This document shows, one piece after another, positions 54,145-63,196 of a DNA stretch of 64,000 nucleotides. The translations under genes and the position numbers were made by a program. The DNA comes from SpSt-333 sp964371615 (GTDB lineage: Bacteria; Bacteroidota; Ignavibacteria; UBA10030; UBA8401), in NCBI GenBank assembly GCA_964371615.1, contig CAYJMS010000006.1:62001-126000 (forward strand). Direction: 5' to 3'. How positions within the stretch are numbered: the stretch's first letter is position 1; the number at the start of each line of letters is the position of its first letter. The notes beneath the pieces were generated by a model. That model was not told the origin of the DNA. It ran no database searches and saw only the letters and a program-made list of their open reading frames with translations.

Positions 54145-55410
54145 ATGTCTATTGAACTGATCATACTCATTGCCATGCTCGTCGCCTTTGTGGCGGGGGT
54201 GTTTGTATTCAAAATTCCCTCTGGCGCCGCACTGGCGCTGGCGGCGGTTGTCGGGGCGTTGGCCGGCGGATATGGAATACCTGTCCGGCATCTTGTCGAA
54301 GGGAGTTTCGGATTTATCGACCCGCTGCTGATCATTGCCACAGCGATGATCTTCATGAAAGTGATCGAAGCGAACGGCGCTCTCGGCACGATCAGCTATG
54401 GTATGATAAAGAATCTGTACCGATACCCGACGCTGTTGATGATTCTCGTGGCGTTTTTCGTCATGTTTCCCGGCATGCTGACAGGACTCTCATCCGCTTC
54501 GATTCTTACCAGCGGCGCATTGGTGGCGCCGGCGCTCGTCGGCATGGGAATTCCTGCTGCCGCTGTCGGTGCGATGATCGCCATTTCGGCGGTCTTTGGC
54601 GAGATCGCACCGCCGATCAATATTCCCGTCATGATCATCGGCGGCGGTGTGGATATGCCGTATGTCGGATTTGAAGGGCCGCTGTTGCTGCTGACAGTGC
54701 CGCTTGCGATCGTGACCGCCGTGTATTACCGGATCCGGTATGTCCGGAAGATCGATATCGACGTGATACTTTCAAAACTGCCTCCGTCGGTGTATGGAAA
54801 GCACGGCATGCTGTTGTTCCTGCCGCTGATCGTAGTGATCGGATTAATGACCGGAATGAGGATCGCACCGGATCTGATCCCGGATATCGGCATTCCGTTT
54901 ATTTTTATCATCGGTGCGGCCATCGGAATGTTTACCGGCGAAAAAATCCAGCCGGTGACCGTAGCACGCAGAGCGATTATGGGAGCCCTTCCTGTACTGG
55001 CGATACTTGTCGGCGTCGGTATGTTCGTCCAGATCATGACGTTGACCGGGGTACGCGGTTTCATTGCCGTCAGTGCATTAAAAATCCCGACAGAGGTTCT
55101 CTATCTCGGCATTGCGCTGATTATGCCGGCAATGGGATCGGCGTATGCTGCGGCTTCTGTTATCGGTGTGCCGCTTGTTTTTCTGTTTCTCGGCAGGAAT
55201 GAAATTGTCGTAACATCGGGACTGTCGATGCTCGCCGCCATCGGGGATATGATGCCGCCGCCGTCGCTGCTCTGCGTCTTTGCGGCGCAATTGCTTGGCA
55301 TCAAGAATCATTTTCAAGTGCTCAAGGAAGCGATATTCCCGATCATCCTTTCGTTGCTGGCGGCGACGATGATGATCGTGTACGCGGACAAGATCAGCCA
55401 ATTATTTTAG
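54145..55410 (+). CDS. TRAP transporter large permease (DctM-like), orphan
   Basis: This 421-aa protein has about 11-12 membrane helices (start at the ATG 54145; a TTG lies 6 nt upstream). DctM features: FIDPLLIIATAMIFMKVIEANGALG, FPGMLTGLSSASILTSGALVAPALVGMGIPAAAVGAMIAISAVFGEIAPPINIPVMIIGGG, and the second-half repeat ALIMPAMGSAYAAASVIGVPLVFLFLGR. No DctQ small subunit or DctP binding protein is encoded next to it; a 47-aa membrane protein follows. It would carry organic acids or amino acids across the inner membrane. The partner and substrate are inferred only from neighbours. Confidence 0.87.
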   Translation: MSIELIILIAMLVAFVAGVFVFKIPSGAALALAAVVGALAGGYGIPVRHLVEGSFGFIDPLLIIATAMIFMKVIEANGALGTISYGMIKNLYRYPTLLMILVAFFVMFPGMLTGLSSASILTSGALVAPALVGMGIPAAAVGAMIAISAVFGEIAPPINIPVMIIGGGVDMPYVGFEGPLLLLTVPLAIVTAVYYRIRYVRKIDIDVILSKLPPSVYGKHGMLLFLPLIVVIGLMTGMRIAPDLIPDIGIPFIFIIGAAIGMFTGEKIQPVTVARRAIMGALPVLAILVGVGMFVQIMTLTGVRGFIAVSALKIPTEVLYLGIALIMPAMGSAYAAASVIGVPLVFLFLGRNEIVVTSGLSMLAAIGDMMPPPSLLCVFAAQLLGIKNHFQVLKEAIFPIILSLLAATMMIVYADKISQLF

Positions 55411-55418
55411 GAGGCGCG

Positions 55419-55562
55419 ATGCTGTATATTTATCTGGGCATTTCCGCACTGATCGCCGTGATCGTGCTGACCGAGATGTTCAAGGAAAAAAACTGGAAGA
55501 CACAACTGGCGCTGTCGCTTGTGCTGATTCCGCTGATTCTCAGAATTTTCATGATAAAGTAA
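55419..55562 (+). CDS. Small two-helix membrane protein (47 aa)
   Basis: The ATG at 55419 is preceded by AGGAGGCGCG, a near-perfect ribosome-binding site. The product reads MLYIYLGISALIAVIVLTEM, FKEKNWKTQLALSLVLIPLI, LRIFMIK: two hydrophobic helices with a charged loop. It starts 8 nt after the DctM-like stop and ends 4 nt before the next ATG. It may be an accessory subunit of the permease. I recognise no family. Confidence 0.75.
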   Translation: MLYIYLGISALIAVIVLTEMFKEKNWKTQLALSLVLIPLILRIFMIK

Positions 55563-55566
55563 TGCC

Positions 55567-56688
55567 ATGATTCAACGACACCATTATACCGCCGCCGGAT
55601 TCCTTCTGATGGTCATTCTCTTGTCGGTCATCGCCGGGAACGACTTTCTGGCGATGTACGAACCGGATACGTTTCAACCGTCCGAAGGACTGACAAGAAC
55701 AGGAAAGTTAAGCGACTATTTCGACGGCATCAAAGGGACATCCGGCGATGTCGATGTCTATTTCTTTGAGAGCGGAAAACCCGGAGCGACTGCGTTGCTG
55801 TTGGGCGGAACACATCCCAATGAGTCATCCGGATTCATCACTGCAGCCGTGATGGTGGAAAACATCACTGTCTCCGCCGGACGGATGATTGTCGTACCGC
55901 AGGCATGCGGCAGCGGATTCACCAGCACCGATCCGCTGGAAGGATGTCCTCAGCATTTTACCATTACGACACAATCCGGCGAACGAACATTTCGGTACGG
56001 AGCGCGCGGTGGAAATCCGTTGGATGAATGGCCGGCTCCGCTCATCTATCGTCATTTTCCGTCGGGACAGCAGCTTTCCAACAAGGAAAGCCGTAATTTG
56101 AACCGCGCATATCCCGGCAGAGCGGACGGATCGTTCACCGAGCAGGTCGGGCATGCGTTCATGCAACTGATCAAAAAAGAAAATGTCGATATCGGATTCG
56201 ACCTGCACGAAGCGGCGCCGGAGATTCCGATCATCAACGCCATCGTGACGCACGAGAAGGGGAAGGAGATCGCCGCGACGGCGGTGTTCACTCTCGAGAT
56301 TGAAGACCTGCAATACTCGCTGGAGATCTCGCCGAAAAATTTCCGCGGACTCAGTCACCGGGAATGGGGCGATTCGACTCATGCATTTCCGTTCCTGATG
56401 GAAACGAGCAATCCCATCCAGGGGCGATTACGCGGCGAAACATCAGAACAATTGATTCTTGACGGCAACGACAAATTTTATCACGAAGCGGCGCAATTGG
56501 GAAATGTCCGTATTACGTACGATCTCGGCGGAGAACCGCTTTCCCGCAGAGTGGCACGTCATCTTCAGGGAATACGGAGACTGGTGGAAGCGTACAACGA
56601 GCAGTTTCCCGAAAATACCGTTATTATAGAAAATATGCCGGAGTACGAATCGGTGGTCGCCGACGGGGTCGGAAAGTTTTTACGGTAA
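55567..56688 (+). CDS. Succinylglutamate desuccinylase/aspartoacylase-like zinc hydrolase, membrane-anchored
   Basis: This 373-aa protein has an N-terminal membrane segment (YTAAGFLLMVILLSVIAG) followed by a domain outside the cytosol. The AstE/AspA (M14-like) zinc ligands are visible: GGTHPNESSG (His83, Glu86) and FDLHEAAP (His214), plus RNLNRAYPG. The catalytic Glu may be in FPFLMETSNP. The family removes acyl groups from N-acyl-glutamate/aspartate or trims carboxy-terminal residues. In this operon it may cut a gamma-glutamyl chain or a modified glutamate. The family is fairly firm; the substrate is inferred. Confidence 0.82.
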   Translation: MIQRHHYTAAGFLLMVILLSVIAGNDFLAMYEPDTFQPSEGLTRTGKLSDYFDGIKGTSGDVDVYFFESGKPGATALLLGGTHPNESSGFITAAVMVENITVSAGRMIVVPQACGSGFTSTDPLEGCPQHFTITTQSGERTFRYGARGGNPLDEWPAPLIYRHFPSGQQLSNKESRNLNRAYPGRADGSFTEQVGHAFMQLIKKENVDIGFDLHEAAPEIPIINAIVTHEKGKEIAATAVFTLEIEDLQYSLEISPKNFRGLSHREWGDSTHAFPFLMETSNPIQGRLRGETSEQLILDGNDKFYHEAAQLGNVRITYDLGGEPLSRRVARHLQGIRRLVEAYNEQFPENTVIIENMPEYESVVADGVGKFLR

Positions 56689-56720
56689 TATACTAACATA
56701 CTTAACCAGAGGAGAATCAC

Positions 56721-57275
56721 ATGAATACAGTGTGGAATATTTTTATCATAGCGGCGATCGCGGTTGCGGCGGTTCAACCGGCTGCGGCGCAGACCGGAGT
56801 AAAATTCCAGCAACCGATACTGATCACGTCCGCCGGCCAGAGCGCCGATGTGACGATGGCGGGCCAGCTCTGCAAGCGGTTGAAACTGGAATACACGGCG
56901 GACAATAAAGCGACTGCGAAGAGTCTCGACGGTGTAAAAACGCTGATCATTGTTCCTGGATTCAGCTCCAAAGGACTCGGTGCGGCGGGAATCAGCCGGG
57001 AGCAGGAAATGTCCCGCGTCAAAGACCTGATCGAAGCGGCACGATCGAAGAAATTGAACATTCTCGTCCTTCATCTCGGCGGCAAACCGCGCCGCGGAGC
57101 GCAGTCCGACGATTTCAACAAGGTGGCGGCGGAGGCGGCGCTGCATATGGTGGTGGTTCAGCAGGGGGATGAGGATCAATTCTTTTCGAATATCGCCAAA
57201 GAAAAAAAAATCGGCATCGATCTGGTGGAGAAAATCGCCGCGGCTATGAAGCCGCTTGAAATACTGTTCAAATGA
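56721..57275 (+). CDS. DUF6305-like exported protein (184 aa)
   Basis: The ATG at 56721 follows GAGGAG. The signal peptide is MNTVWNIFIIAAIAVAAVQPAAAQ. The mature part is alpha/beta: QQPILITSAGQSADVTMAGQLCKRLKLEYT, VKTLIIVPGFSSKGLGAAGISREQEMSRVKDLIEAARSKKLNILVLHLGGKPRRGAQSDDFNKVAAEAALHMVVVQQGDEDQFF. This matches what I recall of the DUF6305 family. The function is unknown; here it is encoded just ahead of GGT and pgsB. Confidence 0.75.
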   Translation: MNTVWNIFIIAAIAVAAVQPAAAQTGVKFQQPILITSAGQSADVTMAGQLCKRLKLEYTADNKATAKSLDGVKTLIIVPGFSSKGLGAAGISREQEMSRVKDLIEAARSKKLNILVLHLGGKPRRGAQSDDFNKVAAEAALHMVVVQQGDEDQFFSNIAKEKKIGIDLVEKIAAAMKPLEILFK

Positions 57276-57364
57276 TCGGGGAATTCCATCATTCGATTCA
57301 CAATAAACATTTATAAAGCAACCGGACCGGTTGCGGCTCGGTCTTGAAAATCAATGGAGTTACA

Positions 57365-59335
57365 ATGAAACGGCATATAGTCTCTCGTCTCGCTTTGCTG
57401 GTTGTACTTTCCTTTTCAATACTCTTCGCGCAGGAGCAGAGCATTGCCATGCGCGGACAGGTTGCCACGAGCACCGAAGCGATGGTGGCGACAGCGCATC
57501 CGCTGGCTTCACAGGCGGCGCTGGAGATGTTGCGAAAAGGGGGAAATGCCGTCGATGCGGCAGTGGCAGCGGCATTCGCAATCGGTGTTGTCGAACCGGA
57601 CGGATCCGGTATCGGGGGGGGAGGCGGAATGCTGATTTATCTCGCCAAGGAGAAAAAATCATTCTTCATCAATTATTATCAGCAAGCATCCGAAAACATC
57701 GAATCGGTGAGTTACAATTCGAAGACCGACAACCGGTCCGCCAAAGCGGTCACGGTGCCGGGAACGGTAGACGGCCTGGTGACGGCGTTGCAGCGGTACG
57801 GTACGCTTCCGCTTCCGACGGTGCTGGAACCGGCCATCCGCTATGCCGAAGAGGGTTTTCCCGTAGATGAAACGCTGGCGAAGATCTTTCTTGACAACAG
57901 CGATTTGCTGTCAAAATACGAATCGACGGCGAATATTTTCCTGAACGATGGTTTTCCATTCGGAGAAGGAGATATTGTCAAACAAACCGATCTTGCACGA
58001 ACGCTGCGCATCATCTCGGAACAGGGCCGGGCCGGATTCTATGAGGGACCGGTCGCCGAAGCGATGGTGAAGGAAGTAACAGAGCACGGTGGAGCTCTGA
58101 CAATGAACGACTTGAAAAACTATCGGTCGGAAATCGGTGAACCGGTCAGAGGATCGTACCGCGGTTTTCAGGTTCTCTCGGCCATACCGCCGCTCTCCGG
58201 TATTTCCATCGTGCAGGCGTTGCACATGCTCGAAAACGAGAATATGAAAAAACTCGGCCATTTTTCAGAATCCGCCGAAGCGCTGCATATTATGGCGGAA
58301 ACCATGCGCCGCGTGTACGCGGATAGAATTGCACATATCGAAGATCCGAGATTCAGCAGCGTTCCCTCGATAGGGATGACATCAAAAGGTTTTGCCCGTG
58401 CACGGTACAACGATATTAACCGTGCAATCGCCGATCCGCCGGAATATCGCGCGACCAAGGCGGGAAATCCCTTCAACTTCAATACCGCAGCGGAAGAGAC
58501 ACAACCGCAGCAGAAACAGGCTGCTTCGGACGATACGAAAACGGACGTTATCGATGATCAGGATGATGAAGGAGTCTCCTCCTATCAAAAATACGGTGAC
58601 GATCTGTTCGATTCATGGGGTTCGAAGAAGTCGAAAAAATCACCGGTGCAAAAAGAGACAAAACGTCCCGCTGCGGATGATACACCCGCCGGTCCGGACG
58701 ACATTGTCGACGATCCGGAATTTCAGGTGATGGGATCGGAAATGTCTTCCGATGAGCTGATTGCCGAAGCAGCGGGTGAAGGCGGACACACGACTCATCT
58801 GTGTGTTGTGGACAAAGACGGGAATGCCGTTTCGCTGACACAGACGCTCGGTACATTTTTCGGATCCGGATTGACCGTGGAAGGCATCTTGCTGAACACC
58901 TCGATGTCGAACTTTGCAACCTCATCGGCGATGAATTCCATCCAACCGAACAAGCGTCCCCGCAGTTCCATTGCACCGACCATACTGCTCTCCGGCGACA
59001 AACCGTTTCTGGTCGTCGGCTCTCCGGGGGCGGGACGCATTATTGCAACGGTCGTTCAGGTGATCAGCAACATCGTCGATTACAATATGGATGCCGGTGC
59101 TGCGAACACGGCGCCGCGGTTCTTCTGCCAGAAATTTGACGACTACCTGTACGTCGAATCCCGTATCCCTGAATCCGTACGCGATGCGATCGCACGGAAA
59201 GGACACCCGGTCAGTGTACGAGGCGACTACGATCTGTTCTTCGGCGGCGTGCAGTTGATTGTGGTCGATCCGGTCACCGGCATTATGAGCGGTTCTGCCG
59301 ATCCGCGGCGCGGCGGTGCGGCAATGGGAGATTGA
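57365..59335 (+). CDS. ggt: Gamma-glutamyltransferase (GGT/CapD-like) with acidic insertion
   Basis: This 656-aa protein has a signal peptide (MKRHIVSRLALLVVLSFSILFA) and GGT blocks ATAHPLASQAALEMLRKGGNAVDAAVAAAFAIGVVEPDGSGIGGGG. Autoprocessing is expected before Thr476 in GGHTTHLCVVDKDGNAV, followed by KRPRSSIAPTI and VGSPGAG. Just before the processing site a roughly 90-residue low-complexity acidic/Gln/Lys insertion (QPQQKQAASDDTKTDV..DDQDDEGVSS..SKKSKKSPVQKETK) makes it longer than usual. The substrate-contacting MDDF segment of classical GGT reads SMSNF. In poly-gamma-glutamate systems such enzymes trim or transfer the polymer (CapD, PgdS-like roles). It is periplasmic. Confidence 0.9.
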   Translation: MKRHIVSRLALLVVLSFSILFAQEQSIAMRGQVATSTEAMVATAHPLASQAALEMLRKGGNAVDAAVAAAFAIGVVEPDGSGIGGGGGMLIYLAKEKKSFFINYYQQASENIESVSYNSKTDNRSAKAVTVPGTVDGLVTALQRYGTLPLPTVLEPAIRYAEEGFPVDETLAKIFLDNSDLLSKYESTANIFLNDGFPFGEGDIVKQTDLARTLRIISEQGRAGFYEGPVAEAMVKEVTEHGGALTMNDLKNYRSEIGEPVRGSYRGFQVLSAIPPLSGISIVQALHMLENENMKKLGHFSESAEALHIMAETMRRVYADRIAHIEDPRFSSVPSIGMTSKGFARARYNDINRAIADPPEYRATKAGNPFNFNTAAEETQPQQKQAASDDTKTDVIDDQDDEGVSSYQKYGDDLFDSWGSKKSKKSPVQKETKRPAADDTPAGPDDIVDDPEFQVMGSEMSSDELIAEAAGEGGHTTHLCVVDKDGNAVSLTQTLGTFFGSGLTVEGILLNTSMSNFATSSAMNSIQPNKRPRSSIAPTILLSGDKPFLVVGSPGAGRIIATVVQVISNIVDYNMDAGAANTAPRFFCQKFDDYLYVESRIPESVRDAIARKGHPVSVRGDYDLFFGGVQLIVVDPVTGIMSGSADPRRGGAAMGD

Positions 59336-59393
59336 GTCTTTCTCGATTCTTTTGTATCGTAAAGAATAATCACTCATCGAAAGAACCGTTGTG

Positions 59394-60524
59394 ATGCTTC
59401 TGTACTGGCTATTGGGATTGTCGCTCATTGCTTTGTTCGTCGAAGCATATCTGTTGCGGAGGGCGGTCCGGTCAATACCGATTCGCATCCACGTCAACGG
59501 TACGCGCGGAAAATCGACCGTGACGCGATACATCGCCGCCGGTCTTCGCGCCGGCGGATACTCCGTCGCGGAAAAAATCACCGGTATTGTCCCGACGTAT
59601 TTTTCTCCCGCCCGTCAGTCCCGAATCCTTCGTCGCCGCGGCATTCCCCGCGTGCAGGAACAAGTCTCGATCGTCCGGCGGGCCGCAGCCGACCGGGCTC
59701 AGGCGTTGGTCATTGAATGCATGTCCTTACAGCCGGAATACCAGCGTATGGAATCCAGGATTATCTCTCCGACCGTCAGTGTTATCACCAATGTTAAAAA
59801 CGATCACCGCGAAGTAATGGGAAATTCCATTTATGAGCGAATTGCTGCGCTTTCCGAAAGTGTCCAGCCGGGTGCAACGGTACTGACGGCGGAACGAAAT
59901 GCTTTTCAGGAACTTCGGGAACGGATCACCGACAAACAGGGAGTGTTGATCGCTGCCGATATTCTTGATCGTGCGGTTCCCGCAACGGCGCACAAAGCGA
60001 ATGTCGAAATTGCCGTGACGGCATGTTCTTTGATCGGGATCGATCGTGCGGTGGCAACGGATGGAATCATGCAATTCATCGCGGAAGAACGCAGCGAATT
60101 ATCGCGAGGGATTGTGATGAAGAAGGAATTTGTCTTTTTCAACGGCTTTGCGGTGAACGATGTCGAATCGACGCAGGAGCGTTTGCTCTCCCTCCGGGAG
60201 GAATTTCCCGATCATCATACCGTCATCATTTTCAACACACGGAAAGACCGGCCGGTGCGGACGGCGGATTTTGTTGAATGGCTGGGAACGAATAAAGACA
60301 TTGACAGAGTAATCGTATCAGGCACGCATGCCGATGCGGCAGTCAGAATGCTTCGAAAAAAATCTCTTCCGTTCGCCGTATCACCGTGGGATACGCAATT
60401 CTTTAATTCCGTATCAACAAATCTCGCCCCGAAGCTGCCGCAACGGTCATTGATTATCGGTATTGGAAATATCGCCGGCGACGGATTTCGCTGGATCGCA
60501 GTACTGAAGGGACTGGAGCAATGA
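59394..60524 (+). CDS. pgsB: Poly-gamma-glutamate synthase subunit PgsB/CapB
   Basis: This 376-aa ATP-dependent amide ligase joins glutamate residues through the gamma-carboxyl. It has an N-terminal membrane helix (LLYWLLGLSLIALFVEAYLL) and then RIHVNGTRGKSTVTRYIAAGL with a Mur-ligase-type P-loop (GTRGKST, residues 36-42). ECMSLQPEYQ and SVITNVKNDHREVMG follow, which are diagnostic of CapB. A GTG at 59391 is an alternative start. Its stop overlaps pgsC as ATGA. Length is close to Bacillus PgsB. Confidence 0.95.
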   Translation: MLLYWLLGLSLIALFVEAYLLRRAVRSIPIRIHVNGTRGKSTVTRYIAAGLRAGGYSVAEKITGIVPTYFSPARQSRILRRRGIPRVQEQVSIVRRAAADRAQALVIECMSLQPEYQRMESRIISPTVSVITNVKNDHREVMGNSIYERIAALSESVQPGATVLTAERNAFQELRERITDKQGVLIAADILDRAVPATAHKANVEIAVTACSLIGIDRAVATDGIMQFIAEERSELSRGIVMKKEFVFFNGFAVNDVESTQERLLSLREEFPDHHTVIIFNTRKDRPVRTADFVEWLGTNKDIDRVIVSGTHADAAVRMLRKKSLPFAVSPWDTQFFNSVSTNLAPKLPQRSLIIGIGNIAGDGFRWIAVLKGLEQ

Positions 60525-60949
60525 CGATCGAGATTATATTTTTGGGATTGTTGGTCGGATTCATCTACTATGAATTGGCCGGCTATTCGGCCGGAGGCAT
60601 CATTACACCGGGATATCTGGCAATTTCGGTGTATGATCCGTCGAAGATAGTCGTTACCATTGTATTGGGACTGATCGTCTATTGGTTGGTCGATCTGTTG
60701 TCACGCCGCACAATTCTTTATGGCCGAAGGAAGTTCCTCCTTGCACTGTTGATCGGCGTTTGCCTGAAGATCGCCGTCGATCGATGGATTCAGCCGTTGC
60801 CGTTCGTGCAATTTGATCTGAGTTCCGTAGGATACATTATCCCCGGATTAATCGGCCTTGAAATGACAAAGCAGAAGGTTATGCCGACAATCTCCGGCAT
60901 CGTTATAGTCAGTGTCATTATTGCGCTGGTCCTGCTTCTGCTCCGATGA
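60521..60949 (+). CDS. pgsC: Poly-gamma-glutamate synthase subunit PgsC/CapC
   Basis: This 142-aa membrane protein starts MTIEIIFLGLLVGFIYYELAGYSAGGIITPGYLAI, the PgsC signature, with about four to five hydrophobic segments. It continues VQFDLSSVGYIIPGLIGLEM. PgsC forms the membrane synthase core with PgsB. It overlaps pgsB and pgsW by 4 nt each, so the three are translationally coupled. Confidence 0.95.
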   Translation: MTIEIIFLGLLVGFIYYELAGYSAGGIITPGYLAISVYDPSKIVVTIVLGLIVYWLVDLLSRRTILYGRRKFLLALLIGVCLKIAVDRWIQPLPFVQFDLSSVGYIIPGLIGLEMTKQKVMPTISGIVIVSVIIALVLLLLR

Positions 60950-62019
60950 ACAAACGACTCTTCACACTCAGCCTGGTGTTGACGGCACTTGTATCGCTTT
61001 CACTGTTGATCGCGGTCCGGCGCTATGCGATTGACACCGAACCGCATCCCGCATCGGCAGCAATGGTGCGCGCCGTGGAACGAACGCAGAAAGCCTTCGA
61101 CCTGATCCGGAATGAGAAAATACGACGGGGAATCATTGCACCGGATGATGATCTGCGCCGTACTTTTCCGCTTCTTGGCATCGAGTATTCCGAAATATTG
61201 ACGACGCTCGGATCGTACGAAGCAAAACTCGCGTCGTCCAATCACGAATTCTCCGCACTCGTCGTACGAATACTCTCTGACCATGGATTCGATTCTACGA
61301 AAAGAATAGGAGTGACAATGTCCGGATCGTTTCCGGCGATCGGGATTTCCGTCCTTTGTGCGCTGGAAGAATTGGGGATCGACCCGATCATCATCAGTTC
61401 GCTCGGGTCGTCATCCTACGGGGCGAATGATACGGCGATGACGTGGGCGGATATTGAATTATTGCTGTATGGTGCGGGAATTATTTCGCATCGCTCAGTA
61501 TTCGTTACTCCCGGTGCAGATTCCGATACGGGCGGCGGGCTGCCGGAGGGAGGTATAGAAGTGATCCGGTCGGCGGCACAAAGAGCTCAATCGCAGTTAT
61601 TTATACCCGAATCGTTGCCGTCAGCAATCGCATTCAGAGAATCATTGTTGGTAACCGCGGGAATTGATATGATGATAAACATCGGCGGCAATCATGCCGT
61701 TCTCGGGAATTGCGGCCATGCATCCGCATTTCCGAATGGATATACTGATGCGGTGCGATCGTGTTTTGATGATGAGAGAGGTTTGTTGATGCATATTGCA
61801 GAACGGGGAATTCCGGTATTTCATTTTCTGGATATTCGGGATCTTGCCAGAAGGAATGAGATCGAAGAAAATGGAATCGATGCGGAACGTTCTGCTATGA
61901 TCTACACAAAGACAAAAACGGATACCATCGCGGTCATCGGTTCACTGCTTCTGATCGGCGTTTTATTGGTGGTGATACGAACGATAAAAATGCGTCTGTA
62001 TTCGTATTATCGACCATAA
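60946..62019 (+). CDS. pgsW: Poly-gamma-glutamate system protein PgsW
   Basis: This 357-aa protein has an N-terminal membrane helix (LFTLSLVLTALVSLSLLIAV) and a C-terminal one (TIAVIGSLLLIGVLLVVI) around a large domain outside or at the membrane. GVTMSGSFPAIGISVLCALEELGIDPIIISSLGSSSYGAND and INIGGNHAVLGNCGHASAFPNG match what I know of the PgsW family found beside pgsBC in Gram-negative-type loci. It may take the place of PgsA/CapA in export. The exact role is unproven in the family. It ends the coupled pgsBCW trio. Confidence 0.87.
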   Translation: MNKRLFTLSLVLTALVSLSLLIAVRRYAIDTEPHPASAAMVRAVERTQKAFDLIRNEKIRRGIIAPDDDLRRTFPLLGIEYSEILTTLGSYEAKLASSNHEFSALVVRILSDHGFDSTKRIGVTMSGSFPAIGISVLCALEELGIDPIIISSLGSSSYGANDTAMTWADIELLLYGAGIISHRSVFVTPGADSDTGGGLPEGGIEVIRSAAQRAQSQLFIPESLPSAIAFRESLLVTAGIDMMINIGGNHAVLGNCGHASAFPNGYTDAVRSCFDDERGLLMHIAERGIPVFHFLDIRDLARRNEIEENGIDAERSAMIYTKTKTDTIAVIGSLLLIGVLLVVIRTIKMRLYSYYRP

Positions 62020-62269
62020 ACACACCATTACTTCCTTTCTTCGCTGCCTCGGCAATGCTTCTGTAAATCTGTTTTTCCATTGAGTTTAAGTGATTCTCGA
62101 CAAGAGAGACATTGACGTCTTATTTTAATATTTCTTCTCTCAAACAATAAAAATTCCCGTCAATCGCAGCGTTTTTATCCGATTTTCATGGCAGTTTTAC
62201 GAAACTCCTCGTACATTACTCAACGTTTCACACTTACGATCACCACCTACGGATTCCAAGGAGCCCTCC

Positions 62270-63196
62270 ATGAAAGCGAAAGATTTTCTCTCAATACGCG
62301 ATATCAGCACCAAAGAAATACTGGAAACGTTCACCATCGCCCGAAAGATGAAGGCGAACAGGAAAAAATACGCCAAAGTGTTACAAGGAAAAGCACTGGC
62401 ACTGATCTTCGAAAAACCCTCGCTGCGCACACGCACCTCATTCGACATCGGCATTCAACAACTCGGCGGCTATTCGTTGTATCTCTCCCCTGCAGAGATC
62501 AGCCTCGGCAAGCGCGAATCGGTGCACGACGTGGCGAAGAATCTCGAACGGATGGTGCAGGGAATCATGATCCGCACGTTTGCGCACCAGATCGTGATCG
62601 ACATGGCGAAACATGCGTCCGTTCCCGTCATCAACGGCCTGACCGACTATTCCCATCCGTGTCAGGCGATGGCTGATTTTATGACCATACAGGAAAAGAA
62701 AAAGAAACTGAAAGGATTAAAACTCTGCTACGTCGGCGACGGCAACAACGTCGCTCATTCGCTGATGTTTGCCGGCGCACGGCTCGGCGTGAACGTGACC
62801 ATCGCCTGTCCTCCGGGATACGAACCGCACATGACTGCCATCGACGATGCGATGCAGGATGCCAAGAAGACCGGCGCTTCGATCGAGATTGTTCATTCAC
62901 CGATAGAAGGGGCAAGGAACGCCGACGTCATCTATACCGATGTCTGGGCGTCGATGGGCCAGGAGGCGGAAGCGGCGGAACGACGGAAGATCTTTATGCC
63001 GTATCAGGTCAACGCGGCTTTGATGGCCGGCGCAAAGAAAGATGCCCTGTTCATGCATTGTCTGCCGGCGCACCGCGGCGACGAAGTCACGGACGATGTC
63101 ATCGATTCAAAAAATTCTGTTGTGTTCGATGAAGCGGAGAATCGACTTCATGTGCAAAAAGCAATCATGTATCAATTGATGAAGTCAGTGAAGTAA
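62270..63196 (+). CDS. argF: Ornithine carbamoyltransferase
   Basis: This 308-aa enzyme converts ornithine and carbamoyl phosphate to citrulline, or the reverse. Motifs: FEKPSLRTRTSFDIGIQQLGG (carbamoyl-phosphate binding), DYSHPCQAMADF, TDVWASMGQE (the SMG ornithine loop) and FMHCLPAHRGDEV. AAGGAG lies 6 nt before the ATG. It is separated from pgsW by a 250-nt gap with no gene, so it may have its own promoter. Its stop overlaps the carbamate kinase start (TAATG). Pairing with carbamate kinase suggests either citrulline catabolism for ATP or carbamoyl-phosphate supply. Confidence 0.95.
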   Translation: MKAKDFLSIRDISTKEILETFTIARKMKANRKKYAKVLQGKALALIFEKPSLRTRTSFDIGIQQLGGYSLYLSPAEISLGKRESVHDVAKNLERMVQGIMIRTFAHQIVIDMAKHASVPVINGLTDYSHPCQAMADFMTIQEKKKKLKGLKLCYVGDGNNVAHSLMFAGARLGVNVTIACPPGYEPHMTAIDDAMQDAKKTGASIEIVHSPIEGARNADVIYTDVWASMGQEAEAAERRKIFMPYQVNAALMAGAKKDALFMHCLPAHRGDEVTDDVIDSKNSVVFDEAENRLHVQKAIMYQLMKSVK

